DNA of 64,000 bases. Source: Exiguobacterium undae DSM 14481 (GTDB taxonomy: Bacteria > Bacillota > Bacilli > Exiguobacteriales > Exiguobacteriaceae). The number at the start of each line of letters is the position of its first letter. Position 1 is the first letter of the stretch. The position numbers were made by a program, and so were the translations under genes. Positions 9,175 through 17,515 of this stretch are shown one piece after another. The notes under the pieces were generated by a model. The model saw only the letters and a list, made by a program, of their open reading frames with translations. It did no database searches and was not told the DNA's origin. The stretch is taken from assembly GCF_000620805.1 (NCBI RefSeq), contig NZ_KK211187.1, positions 963,957-1,027,956 of the forward strand. The letters run 5' to 3'.

Positions 9175-9534
9175 ATGCCACGCGTAAAAGGCGGATATAC
9201 GACTCGTCAACGTCGTAAAAAACAACTCAAATTAGCTAAGGGCTACTACGGCTCGAAACATACACTCTTCAAGGTTGCAAAACAGCAGGTCATGAAATCT
9301 CTCATGTATGCTTACCGTGACCGTCGTCAAAAGAAACGTGACTTCCGTCGCCTCTGGATCACTCGGATCAATGCGGCTGCACGTATCAACGGTCTTTCTT
9401 ACAGCCGCATGATGCATGGTCTCAAACTTGCAGGTATCGACGTTAACCGTAAGATGCTTGCTGACCTCGCAGTTACAGATGCAACTGCATTTGCTTCACT
9501 TGCTGACACAGCAAAAGCAAAATTGAACGCTTAA
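9175..9534 (+). CDS. rplT: 50S ribosomal protein L20
   Basis: L20 is an early assembly protein of the 50S subunit and, in Bacillales, the autorepressor of this operon through the infC leader. The 119-residue sequence begins [15 protein letters not shown], has the long basic N-terminal helix (about 1-60) and the conserved C-terminal globular part with [10 protein letters not shown]. Length is as in B. subtilis. The start follows AGGAGGG with seven bases of spacing. It is the last gene of the infC-rpmI-rplT operon and is followed by a strong terminator. Confidence 0.97.
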   Translation: MPRVKGGYTTRQRRKKQLKLAKGYYGSKHTLFKVAKQQVMKSLMYAYRDRRQKKRDFRRLWITRINAAARINGLSYSRMMHGLKLAGIDVNRKMLADLAVTDATAFASLADTAKAKLNA

Positions 9535-9545
9535 GTTCAACAATT

Positions 9546-9578
9546 CGTCGGGGAATTTAATTCTCCGACGATTTTTTT
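9546..9578 (+). terminator. Terminator of the infC operon
   Basis: CGTCGGGGAA and TTCTCCGACG form a stem around a short AT loop, followed by a run of seven T residues, 11 bp after the rplT stop. Confidence 0.88.
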
Positions 9579-9651
9579 GGATTCATGGTAAAATAAAAAA
9601 GCACATTTTTGCACGCTATGGTAATTTTTTTAGAGTAAAAGGAGAATTAAG

Positions 9652-10134
9652 ATGGACTGGTTGACACTTTTTGAAATGCAGGAACAATTGGATAAACGGA
9701 TTCAGTCAGAACACAATTTGACGGGAAATCAATTTGATGAACGTTTGCTGGCGCTGTTAGTGGAGCTTGGTGAGCTTGCGAATGAAACGCGTTGTTTTAA
9801 ATTCTGGTCGACAAAAGGACCATCCGCTCAAGTCACGATTCTCGAAGAATATGTGGACGGTGTCCATTTTCTGCTTTCGCTAGGGCTTTCGTTGGATTAT
9901 CGTAAAAACGCTTTTGTCGAAGGAGATTATTACTTGACGGCGACAGATGCCTTCTTGGATGTCTACAATAAAACAAATGTGTTTGCGATTTCGCGAACAG
10001 AGCAAAGCTATGAGGTTTTAATTGGTGCCTACTTAGCATTAGGTGCTACACTTGGATTTACACAAGAAATGATTTTCAAGGCTTATGTCGCAAAAAACGA
10101 GGCGAATCACGTTCGCCAAGACAACGGTTACTGA
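9652..10134 (+). CDS. Dimeric-type dUTP diphosphatase
   Basis: This 160-residue protein belongs to the all-alpha dUTPase/MazG-like superfamily, which hydrolyses dUTP to dUMP and pyrophosphate and keeps uracil out of DNA. Supporting motifs are LLVELGELANETRCFKFW, an ExxE metal site near residues 38-46, and ILEEYVDGVHFLLSLG, an ExxD site near residues 64-71, in the spacing of the dimeric dUTPases found in Firmicutes and their phages. It is unrelated in fold to the trimeric beta-barrel dUTPases. The ATG follows AAAAGGAG. It is 12 bp upstream of the M42 peptidase gene, with which it is probably co-transcribed. Substrate preference among pyrimidine dNTPs is inferred. Confidence 0.82.
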   Translation: MDWLTLFEMQEQLDKRIQSEHNLTGNQFDERLLALLVELGELANETRCFKFWSTKGPSAQVTILEEYVDGVHFLLSLGLSLDYRKNAFVEGDYYLTATDAFLDVYNKTNVFAISRTEQSYEVLIGAYLALGATLGFTQEMIFKAYVAKNEANHVRQDNGY

Positions 10135-10146
10135 GGAGGAAATCAG

Positions 10147-11229
10147 ATGAACGAACAATTACATATGCTGAAACGTCTTACAGACGCAACGGGTGTTCCA
10201 GGGAATGAGAAAGAAGTCCGTCAATTGATGCGGGAATATCTGGAGCCGCACGCAGAAGCCTTTCACCAAGATGGATTAGGAAGTTTGTTTGCTGAACATC
10301 AAGGGGCAGGAGAAGATGCACCACGGATTCTGATTGCCGGTCATATGGACGAAGTTGGATTCATGGTCACGAAGATTGATGAGAAAGGGTTTCTTCGTTT
10401 TCAACCACTCGGTGGTTGGTGGGGACAAGTTCTTCTCGCACAGCGTATGAACATTGTTACGTCATCTGGCGAAGTCATTCCAGGTGTCATCGGTGCGAAG
10501 CCGCCTCATGTTTTACCACCGGAAGCGCGCAATAAACCAGTTGATATCAAAGACATGTTCATCGATATCGGTGCCACTTCAAAAGAAGAGGTAGAAGGTT
10601 GGGGGATTCGACCGGGAGATACGGTTGTTCCGCATTGCGAATTTACTGTGATGAAAAATGAGAATTTTTTAATGGCAAAAGCGTGGGATAACCGGGTAGG
10701 TTGCGCGATTGCCATCGAAGCCATCAAACGTTTAAAAGAAGAGGGACATCCGAACACGATTTTCGCCGGTGCCACCGTCCAAGAAGAAGTTGGATTACGT
10801 GGGGCTCAAACGATTGCCAACTTGATTCGACCGACGATTGCCTTTGCAGTCGATACGGGCATCCCGGGTGATACACCGGGTATGACGGATCGGGAAGCGT
10901 TGTCGAAACTCGGAGAAGGTGTTCAAGTCATCATCTTTGACGCAACGATGATTGCACACCGTGGATTGGTTGACTTCGTAACAACTGTCGCAAAAGAAGA
11001 AAACATTAAATATCAATTGGATCTGACACCGGGTGGTGGAACGGATGCAGCGAAATTCCACCTGTCGCATACAGGGGTACCTTCACTTGCCTTGACTGTT
11101 CCAATCCGGTACCTGCACACCAACGTTTCAATCATGCACAAAGCAGATTTCGAGGCAGCTGTCGACTTGATCGTCGCTGTCACAAAACGTTTAGACGCAG
11201 AGACGGTTCAAGCGATTTATGAGGGGTAA
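10147..11229 (+). CDS. ysdC: M42-family metallo-aminopeptidase (YsdC type)
   Basis: This is a 360-residue M42 (glutamyl/PepA-like) aminopeptidase, a cytoplasmic dinuclear-metal enzyme forming large tetrahedral particles in characterised relatives. Metal and catalytic motifs are visible: IAGHMDEVGF (first His/Asp), AWDNRVG (bridging Asp near residue 182), ATVQEEVGLRG (catalytic Glu pair near 215), AVDTG and the C-terminal PIRYLHTNVS with a metal-binding His. Position downstream of rplT and upstream of ysgA matches B. subtilis ysdC. The family was once annotated as endoglucanase; peptidase activity is the better-supported role. The start has GAGGAGG upstream and overlaps no other gene. Confidence 0.9.
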   Translation: MNEQLHMLKRLTDATGVPGNEKEVRQLMREYLEPHAEAFHQDGLGSLFAEHQGAGEDAPRILIAGHMDEVGFMVTKIDEKGFLRFQPLGGWWGQVLLAQRMNIVTSSGEVIPGVIGAKPPHVLPPEARNKPVDIKDMFIDIGATSKEEVEGWGIRPGDTVVPHCEFTVMKNENFLMAKAWDNRVGCAIAIEAIKRLKEEGHPNTIFAGATVQEEVGLRGAQTIANLIRPTIAFAVDTGIPGDTPGMTDREALSKLGEGVQVIIFDATMIAHRGLVDFVTTVAKEENIKYQLDLTPGGGTDAAKFHLSHTGVPSLALTVPIRYLHTNVSIMHKADFEAAVDLIVAVTKRLDAETVQAIYEG

Positions 11230-11232
11230 ACA

Positions 11233-11988
11233 ATGAAACATATTTCTTCCGCAAAAAACGAGATCGTCAAACAATGGAAAAAACTCTTAACAAAAAAAGG
11301 ACGCTTGCAAACCAAACGTTTTCTGATTGAAGGAGAACATTTAGTCGAAGAAGCGGTCCGTGCCGGCATCATCAAGGAATTGATCGTCCGTGAAGACGTT
11401 CAAGTACCGGGTTCTTGGAAAAAGAATGCGGCTGATTTGATCACAATCGACGAGTCCGTTGCGAAAGTATTATCCGAAACCGAAACGACACAAGGGATTT
11501 TCGCGGTTTGCGAAATGAAAGAGCAGACGGAACGCTTAGAGCGTGGTCGTTATCTCTTGCTGGATCGCCTTCAGGATCCGGGTAACGTCGGGACGATGAT
11601 CCGGACAGCGGATGCTGCTGGATTTGATGGCGTCATCGTTGGACACGGAACGGTTGATGTCTACAACAGTAAAGTCCTCCGGGCAACACAAGGCTCCATT
11701 TTCCATCTTCCGGTCATCATGATGTCACTGGAAGACGCCATTCAAGATTTACATGAACTGGGTGTCTTCATTTTAGGAACGGCACTGCGGGATGCGCAAC
11801 CGTATACGGAAGTCGGCAACATCGGTGCGATTGGTCTGGTCATCGGAAACGAGGCACAAGGGGTTGCACCTGAGTTGCTCAATCAATGTGATGGACGGGC
11901 ATACATTCCGATTCGCGGAAAAGCGGAATCGTTGAATGCAGCAGTCGCAGCCGGAATTTTACTGTATCATTTTGCGAGCGTGGATTGA
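11233..11988 (+). CDS. ysgA: SPOUT-family 23S rRNA methyltransferase (YsgA)
   Basis: This TrmH/SpoU-type 2'-O-ribose methyltransferase of 251 residues probably acts on rRNA. An N-terminal substrate-binding domain (about 1-95, starting ISSAKNEIVKQWKKLLTKKGR) precedes the knotted SPOUT domain. The three classical motifs are present: DRLQDPGNVGTMIRTADAAG, LVIGNEAQGV and IPIRGKAESLNAAVAAGILLY. It lies immediately upstream of pheST as in B. subtilis and 3 bp after the M42 peptidase gene. The precise modified nucleotide cannot be read from the sequence. Confidence 0.9.
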   Translation: MKHISSAKNEIVKQWKKLLTKKGRLQTKRFLIEGEHLVEEAVRAGIIKELIVREDVQVPGSWKKNAADLITIDESVAKVLSETETTQGIFAVCEMKEQTERLERGRYLLLDRLQDPGNVGTMIRTADAAGFDGVIVGHGTVDVYNSKVLRATQGSIFHLPVIMMSLEDAIQDLHELGVFILGTALRDAQPYTEVGNIGAIGLVIGNEAQGVAPELLNQCDGRAYIPIRGKAESLNAAVAAGILLYHFASVD

Positions 11989-12013
11989 ATCACTGACCCG
12001 TTCATGCTAAAGT
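11985..12013 (+). promoter_or_regulatory. Candidate promoter of pheST
   Basis: TTGAAT (11985-11990, overlapping the ysgA stop) and TAAAGT (12008-12013) are spaced by 17 bp. The match is moderate, but the position directly before the T-box leader is right. Confidence 0.4.
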
Positions 12014-12019
12014 AAATGA

Positions 12020-12277
12020 CAGCAGAACAATTATAATGAGACGTTGATGGAACAGAGTAGGTTGGAAAACGATTCGATTAGGGAGAAGAAGCCCTGGACT
12101 GAAAGCTTCTTTACGAATCCGCTGACTGAATTCACTCCGGAGTCGCACGAGAGATCGTGACGGGAAGCGCCCGTTATCGCGCTACTTGAGGACTTGATGA
12201 ATTCAGGTCAAACAAGGGTGGTACCACGATTACATTGAATCGTCCCTTCGGCATAGTGTCGAAGGGGCGATTTTTTT
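12020..12277 (+). promoter_or_regulatory. T-box riboswitch of pheST
   Basis: The leader carries the T-box core AGGGTGGTACCACG at 12215-12228, identical to that of the thrS leader. A terminator follows at 12238-12277 (AATCGTCCCTTCG paired with CGAAGGGGCGATT, then seven T residues). Uncharged tRNA-Phe should switch the structure to the antiterminator. The frame that appears to extend pheS upstream to 12235 lies inside this terminator. Confidence 0.93.
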
Positions 12278-12300
12278 ATTTGAGAAAAGGAGTGATGAAC

Positions 12301-13323
12301 ATGCGGGAACAATTAGAAGCACTTCGTGACGAAGCGCTGCAACTCGTAAATCAGGCAAGTACACAAAAAGAATTAAACGATGTACGAATCAAATACCTTG
12401 GGAAAAAAGGTCCGATTACGGAAGTCCTTCGTGGGATGGGGAAATTATCGGCTGAAGAACGTCCGGTCGTGGGTGAGATTGCCAATGCCGTGCGCGGAGT
12501 GATCCAAACAGAGCTCGAGCAACGTCTTGTAGACGTCAAACAACAAGAGATGGATGCAAAATTAGCACTTGAGGCGATTGACGTGACGCTTCCGGGCCGA
12601 CCGAAACAAGTCGGACAAGCGCATTTGTTGCAACAAGTGACGGATGAAATCGAAGATATCTTCATGGGTCTCGGTTACACGATTGCGGAAGGACCCGAAG
12701 TCGAACAGGATTTATTTAACTTCGAAATGTTGAATCTGCCGAAGGATCATCCGGCACGTGATATGCAGGATTCGTTTTACATCACAGACGAAATCTTGAT
12801 GCGGACGCATACGTCACCGGTTCAAGCACGGACGATGCTCGCTTCAAAAGGAGAACCGATTCGAATTCTCTGCCCGGGTAAAGTCTACCGCCGGGATGAA
12901 GATGATGCGACGCATTCACACCAGTTCATGCAAGTCGAAGGACTTGTCGTCGGTGAAGACATCTCGATGGCTGATTTAAAAGGAACGCTCGAAGCGTTCG
13001 TTAAACAAATGTTTGGTGAAGCACGTGAGATTCGGTTACGTCCAAGCTTCTTCCCGTTCACAGAACCGTCGGTCGAAGTCGATGTCTCCTGCTTCAAATG
13101 TGGTGGTAAAGGATGTAACATCTGCAAACAGACAGGTTGGATTGAAATTTTAGGAGCCGGAATGGTTCATCCACATGTGTTGGAAATGGCAGAATACGAT
13201 AGTACGAAAATGTCTGGATTTGCCTTCGGGATGGGGATTGAACGAATCGCCATGTTGAAATACGGCGTCGACGATATTCGCCACTTCTATACGAATGACG
13301 TTCGCTTCAGCGAACAGTTTTAA
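12301..13323 (+). CDS. pheS: Phenylalanyl-tRNA synthetase alpha subunit
   Basis: PheS is the catalytic subunit of the alpha2-beta2 PheRS. The start at 12301 lies eight bases after AAAGGAG. An in-frame ATG at 12295 is too close to that site, and the frame further upstream is T-box terminator. The product has 340 residues: an N-terminal coiled coil (about 1-90) and the class II catalytic core. The core includes [10 protein letters not shown], the motif-2 region [16 protein letters not shown], the FPFTEPSVE stretch and motif 3 near [14 protein letters not shown]. Two Cys pairs (CFKCGG..CNIC) resemble a zinc knuckle. It forms an operon with pheT, 12 bp downstream. Confidence 0.97.
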   Translation: MREQLEALRDEALQLVNQASTQKELNDVRIKYLGKKGPITEVLRGMGKLSAEERPVVGEIANAVRGVIQTELEQRLVDVKQQEMDAKLALEAIDVTLPGRPKQVGQAHLLQQVTDEIEDIFMGLGYTIAEGPEVEQDLFNFEMLNLPKDHPARDMQDSFYITDEILMRTHTSPVQARTMLASKGEPIRILCPGKVYRRDEDDATHSHQFMQVEGLVVGEDISMADLKGTLEAFVKQMFGEAREIRLRPSFFPFTEPSVEVDVSCFKCGGKGCNICKQTGWIEILGAGMVHPHVLEMAEYDSTKMSGFAFGMGIERIAMLKYGVDDIRHFYTNDVRFSEQF

Positions 13324-13335
13324 GGGGGAAAACAG

Positions 13336-15732
13336 ATGTTAGTCTCAAAACAATGGTTACAGGAATTTGTCGATGTTCGTCAAACATCAGGTCAGGAACT
13401 CGCTGATTTGATTACGAAAAGTGGAATTGAAGTCGAAGGGGTCGAAGTACGTGACGCCGAACTGAACAACATCGTCGTCGGTCGCGTTCTGACGAAAGAA
13501 AAACATCCGGAAGCGGATAAACTCAATGTCACGACCGTCGATATCGGCCAAGCAGAACCGGTTCAAATCGTCTGTGGGGCACCGAATGTCGATGTCGGAC
13601 AGGATGTCATCGTAGCGCGTGTCGGCGCACGTCTTCCGGGAATCAAAATCAAGCGGGCGAAACTGCGTGGAGTTGTTTCGGAAGGCATGATTTGTTCCCT
13701 CGAAGAACTTGGCTTTGAAAAAAAATACATCCGCGAAGACGAGCAGGACGGAATCCATACATTCCGGGAAAACGTCGAACCGGGTCAAGATGTATTAGAA
13801 GTGCTCGGGATGCATGACGAAATTCTGGAACTCGGGCTGACACCAAACCGTTCGGACTGTCTCAGCATGTACGGCGTCGCCCACGAAGTCGCGGGAATCT
13901 TGAATACGAAACCGGTCTTCCCGACGGTCGACGTGACGGAAGCATCGGAAACTACGGCTGTCGAAGTCCGACTGGATTCGGAAGCCTGCTCGTTTTACGC
14001 GGCACGTGAAATTCGGGACATCGTCATTGCCGAATCGCCACTCTGGTTAAAAAATCGTTTGATCGCCAACGGCATTCGTCCGATCAACAATGTCGTCGAC
14101 ATCACGAACTTTGTTTTACTGGAGACAGGGCAACCACTTCATGCTTTTGATGCCCAAAAACTCGGCAACCAGATTGTTGTTCGTCAAGCAACTGCCGGCG
14201 AAACGTTCCAGACACTGGATGAAGTGGAACGGACACTCGACCCATCGATGCTCGTCATCACAGATGGTGAGCGTCCGGTCGCACTGGCAGGCGTCATGGG
14301 CGGGGCGAATACAGAAGTTGATGCAACGACGACATCGATCGTCCTTGAATCGGCATATTTCGCTCCTATCTCGGTTCGGAAAACAAGCCGTGTCTTAGGT
14401 CTTCGTTCGGATTCAAGTTCACGCTTTGAAAAAGGCGTCGACCCACGCCGTGTCCTTCTGGCGCTTGATCGGGCTGCGACATTGATTGCGGAAGTAGCAG
14501 GCGGGACGATCCTTGCCGGCACAGCGCAAGCCGGTGCTCTGCAACTGGAGGATCATTTGATCGAAGCAAGTGTCTCATACATCAACCATCGTCTGGGAAT
14601 GGAAATCGAAGGTACGGTCATGCAGGACTTGCTCGAACGCCTTGGTCTTGGTGTTGAACTATCGGCAGATGCGTTGACGGTCAGTGTACCGACACGCCGC
14701 CAAGATTTGATGATTCCGGCGGACTTAGCGGAAGAAGTCGCACGCCTGTACGGATACGATGCCTTAACATCGAGCCTGCCACGCGAAGCAAGCCGTGGAT
14801 TCTTACCGAAACGGAATCAACACCGTCGACACATTCGTCGTCTCCTTCAAGGTGCCGGATTGTCACAAGCCATTACGTATTCGTTGACGAGTGAACAACG
14901 GGCGATGCAATTTAACGAGCAACACGATTTGCATCCCGTCAAACTGGCAATGCCGATCAGCGAAGCCCGTTCGACATTACGGACATCTCTGATTCCAGGA
15001 TTGTTGGAAGTCGCGCAACACAATGTCGCGCGTCAGCACGCCGATCTTGCGTACTACGAACTCGGCAGTGTTTATCTCCAGCGCGATGCCTCACTGGAAA
15101 CATTACCGCTTGAACAGGAAATGGTAGCCGGTCTCATGGTTGGTCTCGCCGAACAACATCGTGTCCACGGAACACATGTCAAAACGGATTTCTTCGTCAT
15201 GAAAGGGATTGTGGAGACGTTGGCTGAGGCACTTGACGTGTCCTTGACGTATGAATCGGTCAAGATGCCGTCGATGCACCCGGGTCGGACGGCACGCGTC
15301 TTCCTGAACGGCGAGTCGATTGGGTTTGTCGGACAAGTCCACCCTGGGTTGTCTAAAGAGGAGTACGGGTTAAAAGAAGTGTATGTATTCGAAGTGGATG
15401 CGATGGCCCTCCATTCCAAAGAAGCACTCGTGTATCAAGAAATTTCCCGCTTCCCGTCGATGACGCGTGATGTCGCGGTTGTCCTTGACCGCTCGGTAAC
15501 GGCGAGTGAAGTCGAGACCGTCATCACTCAAGCAGCAGGACCACTTCTGCAACGAGTGGAACTGTTTGATGTCTACACCGGCGAGAACGTTCGGGAAGAT
15601 CAAAAATCATTTGCATTTTCATTACGGTATCAAAATAAAGAACGGACACTGGTGGATGAGGAAGTCACGACAGCCCATCAACAGGTGGTCGAAGCACTCC
15701 AATCGACGTTTGACGCCGAATTGCGTGCTTAA
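13336..15732 (+). CDS. pheT: Phenylalanyl-tRNA synthetase beta subunit
   Basis: PheT is the tRNA-binding and editing subunit of PheRS, 798 residues. Domains run in the family order: an N-terminal helical part, the OB-fold tRNA-binding domain (about 40-150, with KHPEADKLNV), B3/B4 editing domain (about 210-385), B5 DNA-binding-like domain (about 405-475), catalytic-like core (about 485-680) and the ferredoxin-fold anticodon-binding domain (about 705-798, FPSMTRDVAVVLD). The start follows AAGGGGGAAAA. It is co-transcribed with pheS under the T-box and ended by a strong terminator. Confidence 0.97.
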   Translation: MLVSKQWLQEFVDVRQTSGQELADLITKSGIEVEGVEVRDAELNNIVVGRVLTKEKHPEADKLNVTTVDIGQAEPVQIVCGAPNVDVGQDVIVARVGARLPGIKIKRAKLRGVVSEGMICSLEELGFEKKYIREDEQDGIHTFRENVEPGQDVLEVLGMHDEILELGLTPNRSDCLSMYGVAHEVAGILNTKPVFPTVDVTEASETTAVEVRLDSEACSFYAAREIRDIVIAESPLWLKNRLIANGIRPINNVVDITNFVLLETGQPLHAFDAQKLGNQIVVRQATAGETFQTLDEVERTLDPSMLVITDGERPVALAGVMGGANTEVDATTTSIVLESAYFAPISVRKTSRVLGLRSDSSSRFEKGVDPRRVLLALDRAATLIAEVAGGTILAGTAQAGALQLEDHLIEASVSYINHRLGMEIEGTVMQDLLERLGLGVELSADALTVSVPTRRQDLMIPADLAEEVARLYGYDALTSSLPREASRGFLPKRNQHRRHIRRLLQGAGLSQAITYSLTSEQRAMQFNEQHDLHPVKLAMPISEARSTLRTSLIPGLLEVAQHNVARQHADLAYYELGSVYLQRDASLETLPLEQEMVAGLMVGLAEQHRVHGTHVKTDFFVMKGIVETLAEALDVSLTYESVKMPSMHPGRTARVFLNGESIGFVGQVHPGLSKEEYGLKEVYVFEVDAMALHSKEALVYQEISRFPSMTRDVAVVLDRSVTASEVETVITQAAGPLLQRVELFDVYTGENVREDQKSFAFSLRYQNKERTLVDEEVTTAHQQVVEALQSTFDAELRA

Positions 15733-15748
15733 TAGCCAGAACGAGCCT

Positions 15749-15780
15749 TCGGGATGACAGTCATGTCATCCCGTTTTTTT
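15749..15780 (+). terminator. Terminator of pheST
   Basis: GGGATGACA and TGTCATCCC form a perfect stem with a tiny loop and are followed by a run of T residues. Confidence 0.9.
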
Positions 15781-15816
15781 ATTTTTTTCGTCTTCTTCGT
15801 TTGAGATACAGCCGGA

Positions 15817-15849
15817 CTACAGGTGGTCTACAGGTCCGCTCGATAAGAT
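15817..15849 (+). promoter_or_regulatory. Direct-repeat operator and promoter of the ABC remnant
   Basis: Two copies of CTACAG (15817-15822 and 15828-15833) are separated by five bases, an 11-bp period typical of OmpR-family regulators. Ten bases after the second copy is a TAAGAT -10 (15844-15849). No good -35 exists, which suggests activator dependence. The same CTWCAG-N5-CTWCAG layout precedes the response regulator gene at 18214-18198 on the other strand. Confidence 0.55.
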
Positions 15850-15878
15850 GAAGTCAGAAGATAAAAGGAGGCAGACAG

Positions 15879-16436
15879 ATGAATTTTTTAAAACGGGCAG
15901 GAAAAAGCATCATGGCACGAAAGGGGAAAACGTTGATTCTGTTGATTATCTTATCGGTCATCGGATCACTGGTTCTATCCGGATTTGCCATTCAACATGC
16001 CGCGAAGTCAGCGGGAGAAGAAGCACGAAAGGAATTAGGGGCGACAGTTACGCTTCAAGTCGATCGGCAAAAACAGATGCAAGAACGTCAAGGGTCCGGT
16101 GAACGGGGGCGACCCGAGCAACAAGCAATCAGTTTAGAAGAAATTGAATCCATTGCGAAACTCAGTAAAGTGAAATCGGTCAATTACGTATCGCAAACAA
16201 CAGCGACTTCGAGCATTGTCGACCCCGTGACGAGTGAGGCGACAGGTGCGCTTGATGAGAAAACAGCGGCTGACATCATTCAGTTGTTTCAGCGGTTGGC
16301 GCATGAGTCGAATCGCTGTGTCATTACCGTCACCCATTCAGCCGAAGTTGCTCGTGCAGCGAATCATATCATCGAACTGAAGCAACAACGTTTTCAAATG
16401 AGAACGAATTTACACCCGCAAACGGTATCACATTGA
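15879..16436 (+). pseudogene. In-frame fusion remnant: MacB-type ABC permease N-terminus joined to ABC ATPase C-terminus
   Basis: The 185-codon frame is a chimera. Residues 1 to about 115 are the start of a MacB/FtsX-like ABC permease: a basic leader, a transmembrane segment at about 18-39, then an extracellular segment with a QVDRQKQMQERQ linker. From about residue 119 on, the sequence TGALDEKTAADIIQLFQRL, followed by ITVTHSAEVARAANHIIEL, is the D-loop, H-loop (His) and C-terminus of an ABC ATPase. The Walker B Asp-Glu, signature motif and Walker A are missing. A deletion near 16235-16250 between a permease gene and a downstream ATPase gene explains this. Neither transport nor ATP hydrolysis is plausible. 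The promoter region and AAAGGAGG site remain intact, so the chimera may still be made. Confidence 0.8.
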
Positions 16437-16448
16437 TTCACCTATACC

Positions 16449-16506
16449 AAAAACACCGGATGACCTCCACCGTTCTTAACGGAATGTGGAAGCATCCGGT
16501 GTTTTT
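16449..16506. terminator. Long hairpin terminator after the ABC remnant
   Basis: AAAAACACCGGATG (16449-16462) and CATCCGGTGTTTTT (16493-16506) are perfect inverted repeats around a 30-nt interior that can pair further. A/T runs on both sides make it bidirectional, serving the ABC remnant and the convergent MFS remnant. Confidence 0.75.
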
Positions 16507-16519
16507 GAACATGAAGCCA

Positions 16520-17005
16520 TTAAGAAGCGAGCTTTTGGTCGTGGAGAGGTTGATTTTGGCGGTTAAATACAAAGTAGATGAAACCACTGGTAAGGACGAT
16601 GATGCTGCAAAACAAGAACATCTTCGAGTAACCGATGCCTGCTGCCAGGCTTAAGAGCAATAAAGCCCCGAGACCAAATCCGATGTCATATGCCAAGAAA
16701 AAGGTGGAGATGGCTTTTCCCTTCTGCTGCGGAGCGGCATACGTCAGCATGACCGTTTGAAGACCGGGGAAGATCGAGGCAGAACCGACACCGATGATCA
16801 GCGCGGTCGACAACAGTCCGAAAAGTGACGGGAATGTCCCTAAAATCAGAAAACCAACGGCATATAAACAAAAAGACGGAAACAAGACGAAGCCGGGACC
16901 TTTTTGATCAAACCATTTCCCAGCCAAAGGACGAATGGCGACCGTCCCAAGCGCGACGACGGCATAAAATTAAGAGGCATACATAATGTGTCCGATTGTG
17001 TCCGC
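16520..17005 (-). pseudogene. C-terminal half of an MFS transporter (truncated, with internal stop)
   Basis: On the minus strand the reading frame from 17005 gives ADTIGHIMYAS, a TAA at 16972-16970, then FYAVVALGTVAIRPLAGKWFDQKGP and four or five further hydrophobic segments to the end at 16520. RPLAGKWFDQKG is the MFS motif-A-like loop, and the segments before and after it correspond to transmembrane helices about 7-12. The 5' half is missing. At 17006 the gene abuts the right end of an IS605-like remnant. The stop may be a later single-base change (TTA to TAA). The fragment cannot encode a working transporter. Confidence 0.75.
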
Positions 17006-17430
17006 TTGAACTACCTCCACCTACGCTTTGCTAGGAGATGGAGGATTCCTGAGTTATTCAACCTAGCGGTCAAAAATTTATCAGGCTAACCCCGTCGTCC
17101 CGACGGTTGAACGTTGATCTTGTCCGTTTCTTTTATGCGGATGCCTACTCTGCTTGGTTTTCGCTACTTCGGTCATCCACAAGGTGAACGTTGAAGATTT
17201 TACGTGACAGACGAACTTCCTGTCACAACTCTATATCTTCAGTTTTCAAAGAACATGACTCTTTTTTTATTCCTGATTTTAATTGTTTTCAAACCAAGAG
17301 TGTCGGGCAATTGACGTGTCGCAAGACACGCTTTGCCCGAAGACGATTCATCTCCCACTTGCACTAGAGCTTCGCCCTGAAAGTTTAGAAGTGGGCGTAT
17401 TATCGTCTGATTTTGATAAAAAGCCCACGG
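17006..17430 (-). mobile_element. IS200/IS605-type element remnant: tnpB tail and omega-RNA-like right end
   Basis: Read on the minus strand, this region has features of the 3' end of TnpB-encoding elements. It holds several stable hairpins (for example GGGCAA..TTGCCC near 17338-17305, GTGACAG..CTGTCAC near 17228-17204 and CCGTC..GACGG near 17106). It also has the block TTGAATAACTCAGGAATCC and a terminal hairpin CCTCCA..TGGAGG, ending in TTCAA at 17010-17006. Such ends encode the omega RNA that guides TnpB, the guide being the DNA just beyond the end. No transposase or nuclease frame survives. The left boundary is approximate; a 68-codon frame (17239-17445) may retain a scrap of the TnpB C-terminus. 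Assignment rests on pattern recognition, not a database hit. Confidence 0.5.
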
Positions 17431-17515
17431 TTGACAGGACGGCAATTATCAGTAAACTAACGGTTAACAAAAATAATTTCCACGTGATCCGATGACGTTT
17501 AATGATGCGCTTCAA
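17348..17515 (-). pseudogene. N-terminal fragment of a sensor histidine kinase
   Basis: Immediately after the response regulator and overlapping its last codons, a frame starting at TTG (17515) encodes a basic leader, then a transmembrane helix (TWKLFLLTVSLLIIAVLSTVGFL, in two parts about 11-33). It runs out into unrelated residues and stops at 17348. This is how the sensor kinase of an OmpR-type pair normally begins. The dimerisation, ATPase and remaining membrane parts are gone. The junction with the IS-like remnant is near 17415-17430. Part of the response regulator gene, AAAAGGAG, serves as a plausible ribosome-binding site 12 bases upstream. Confidence 0.6.

Noticed and set aside
17006-17430. 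Possible group II intron end or CRISPR-like structure
   Set aside because: Hairpins are present, but there is no domain V-like GNRA/AGC pattern and there are no regularly spaced direct repeats. The TTGAATAACTCAGGAATCC block and terminal TTCAA fit an IS605-type right end better.
17283-17495. 70-codon plus-strand frame in the scar region
   Set aside because: It is antisense to the kinase fragment and the IS-like remnant and has no start signals.
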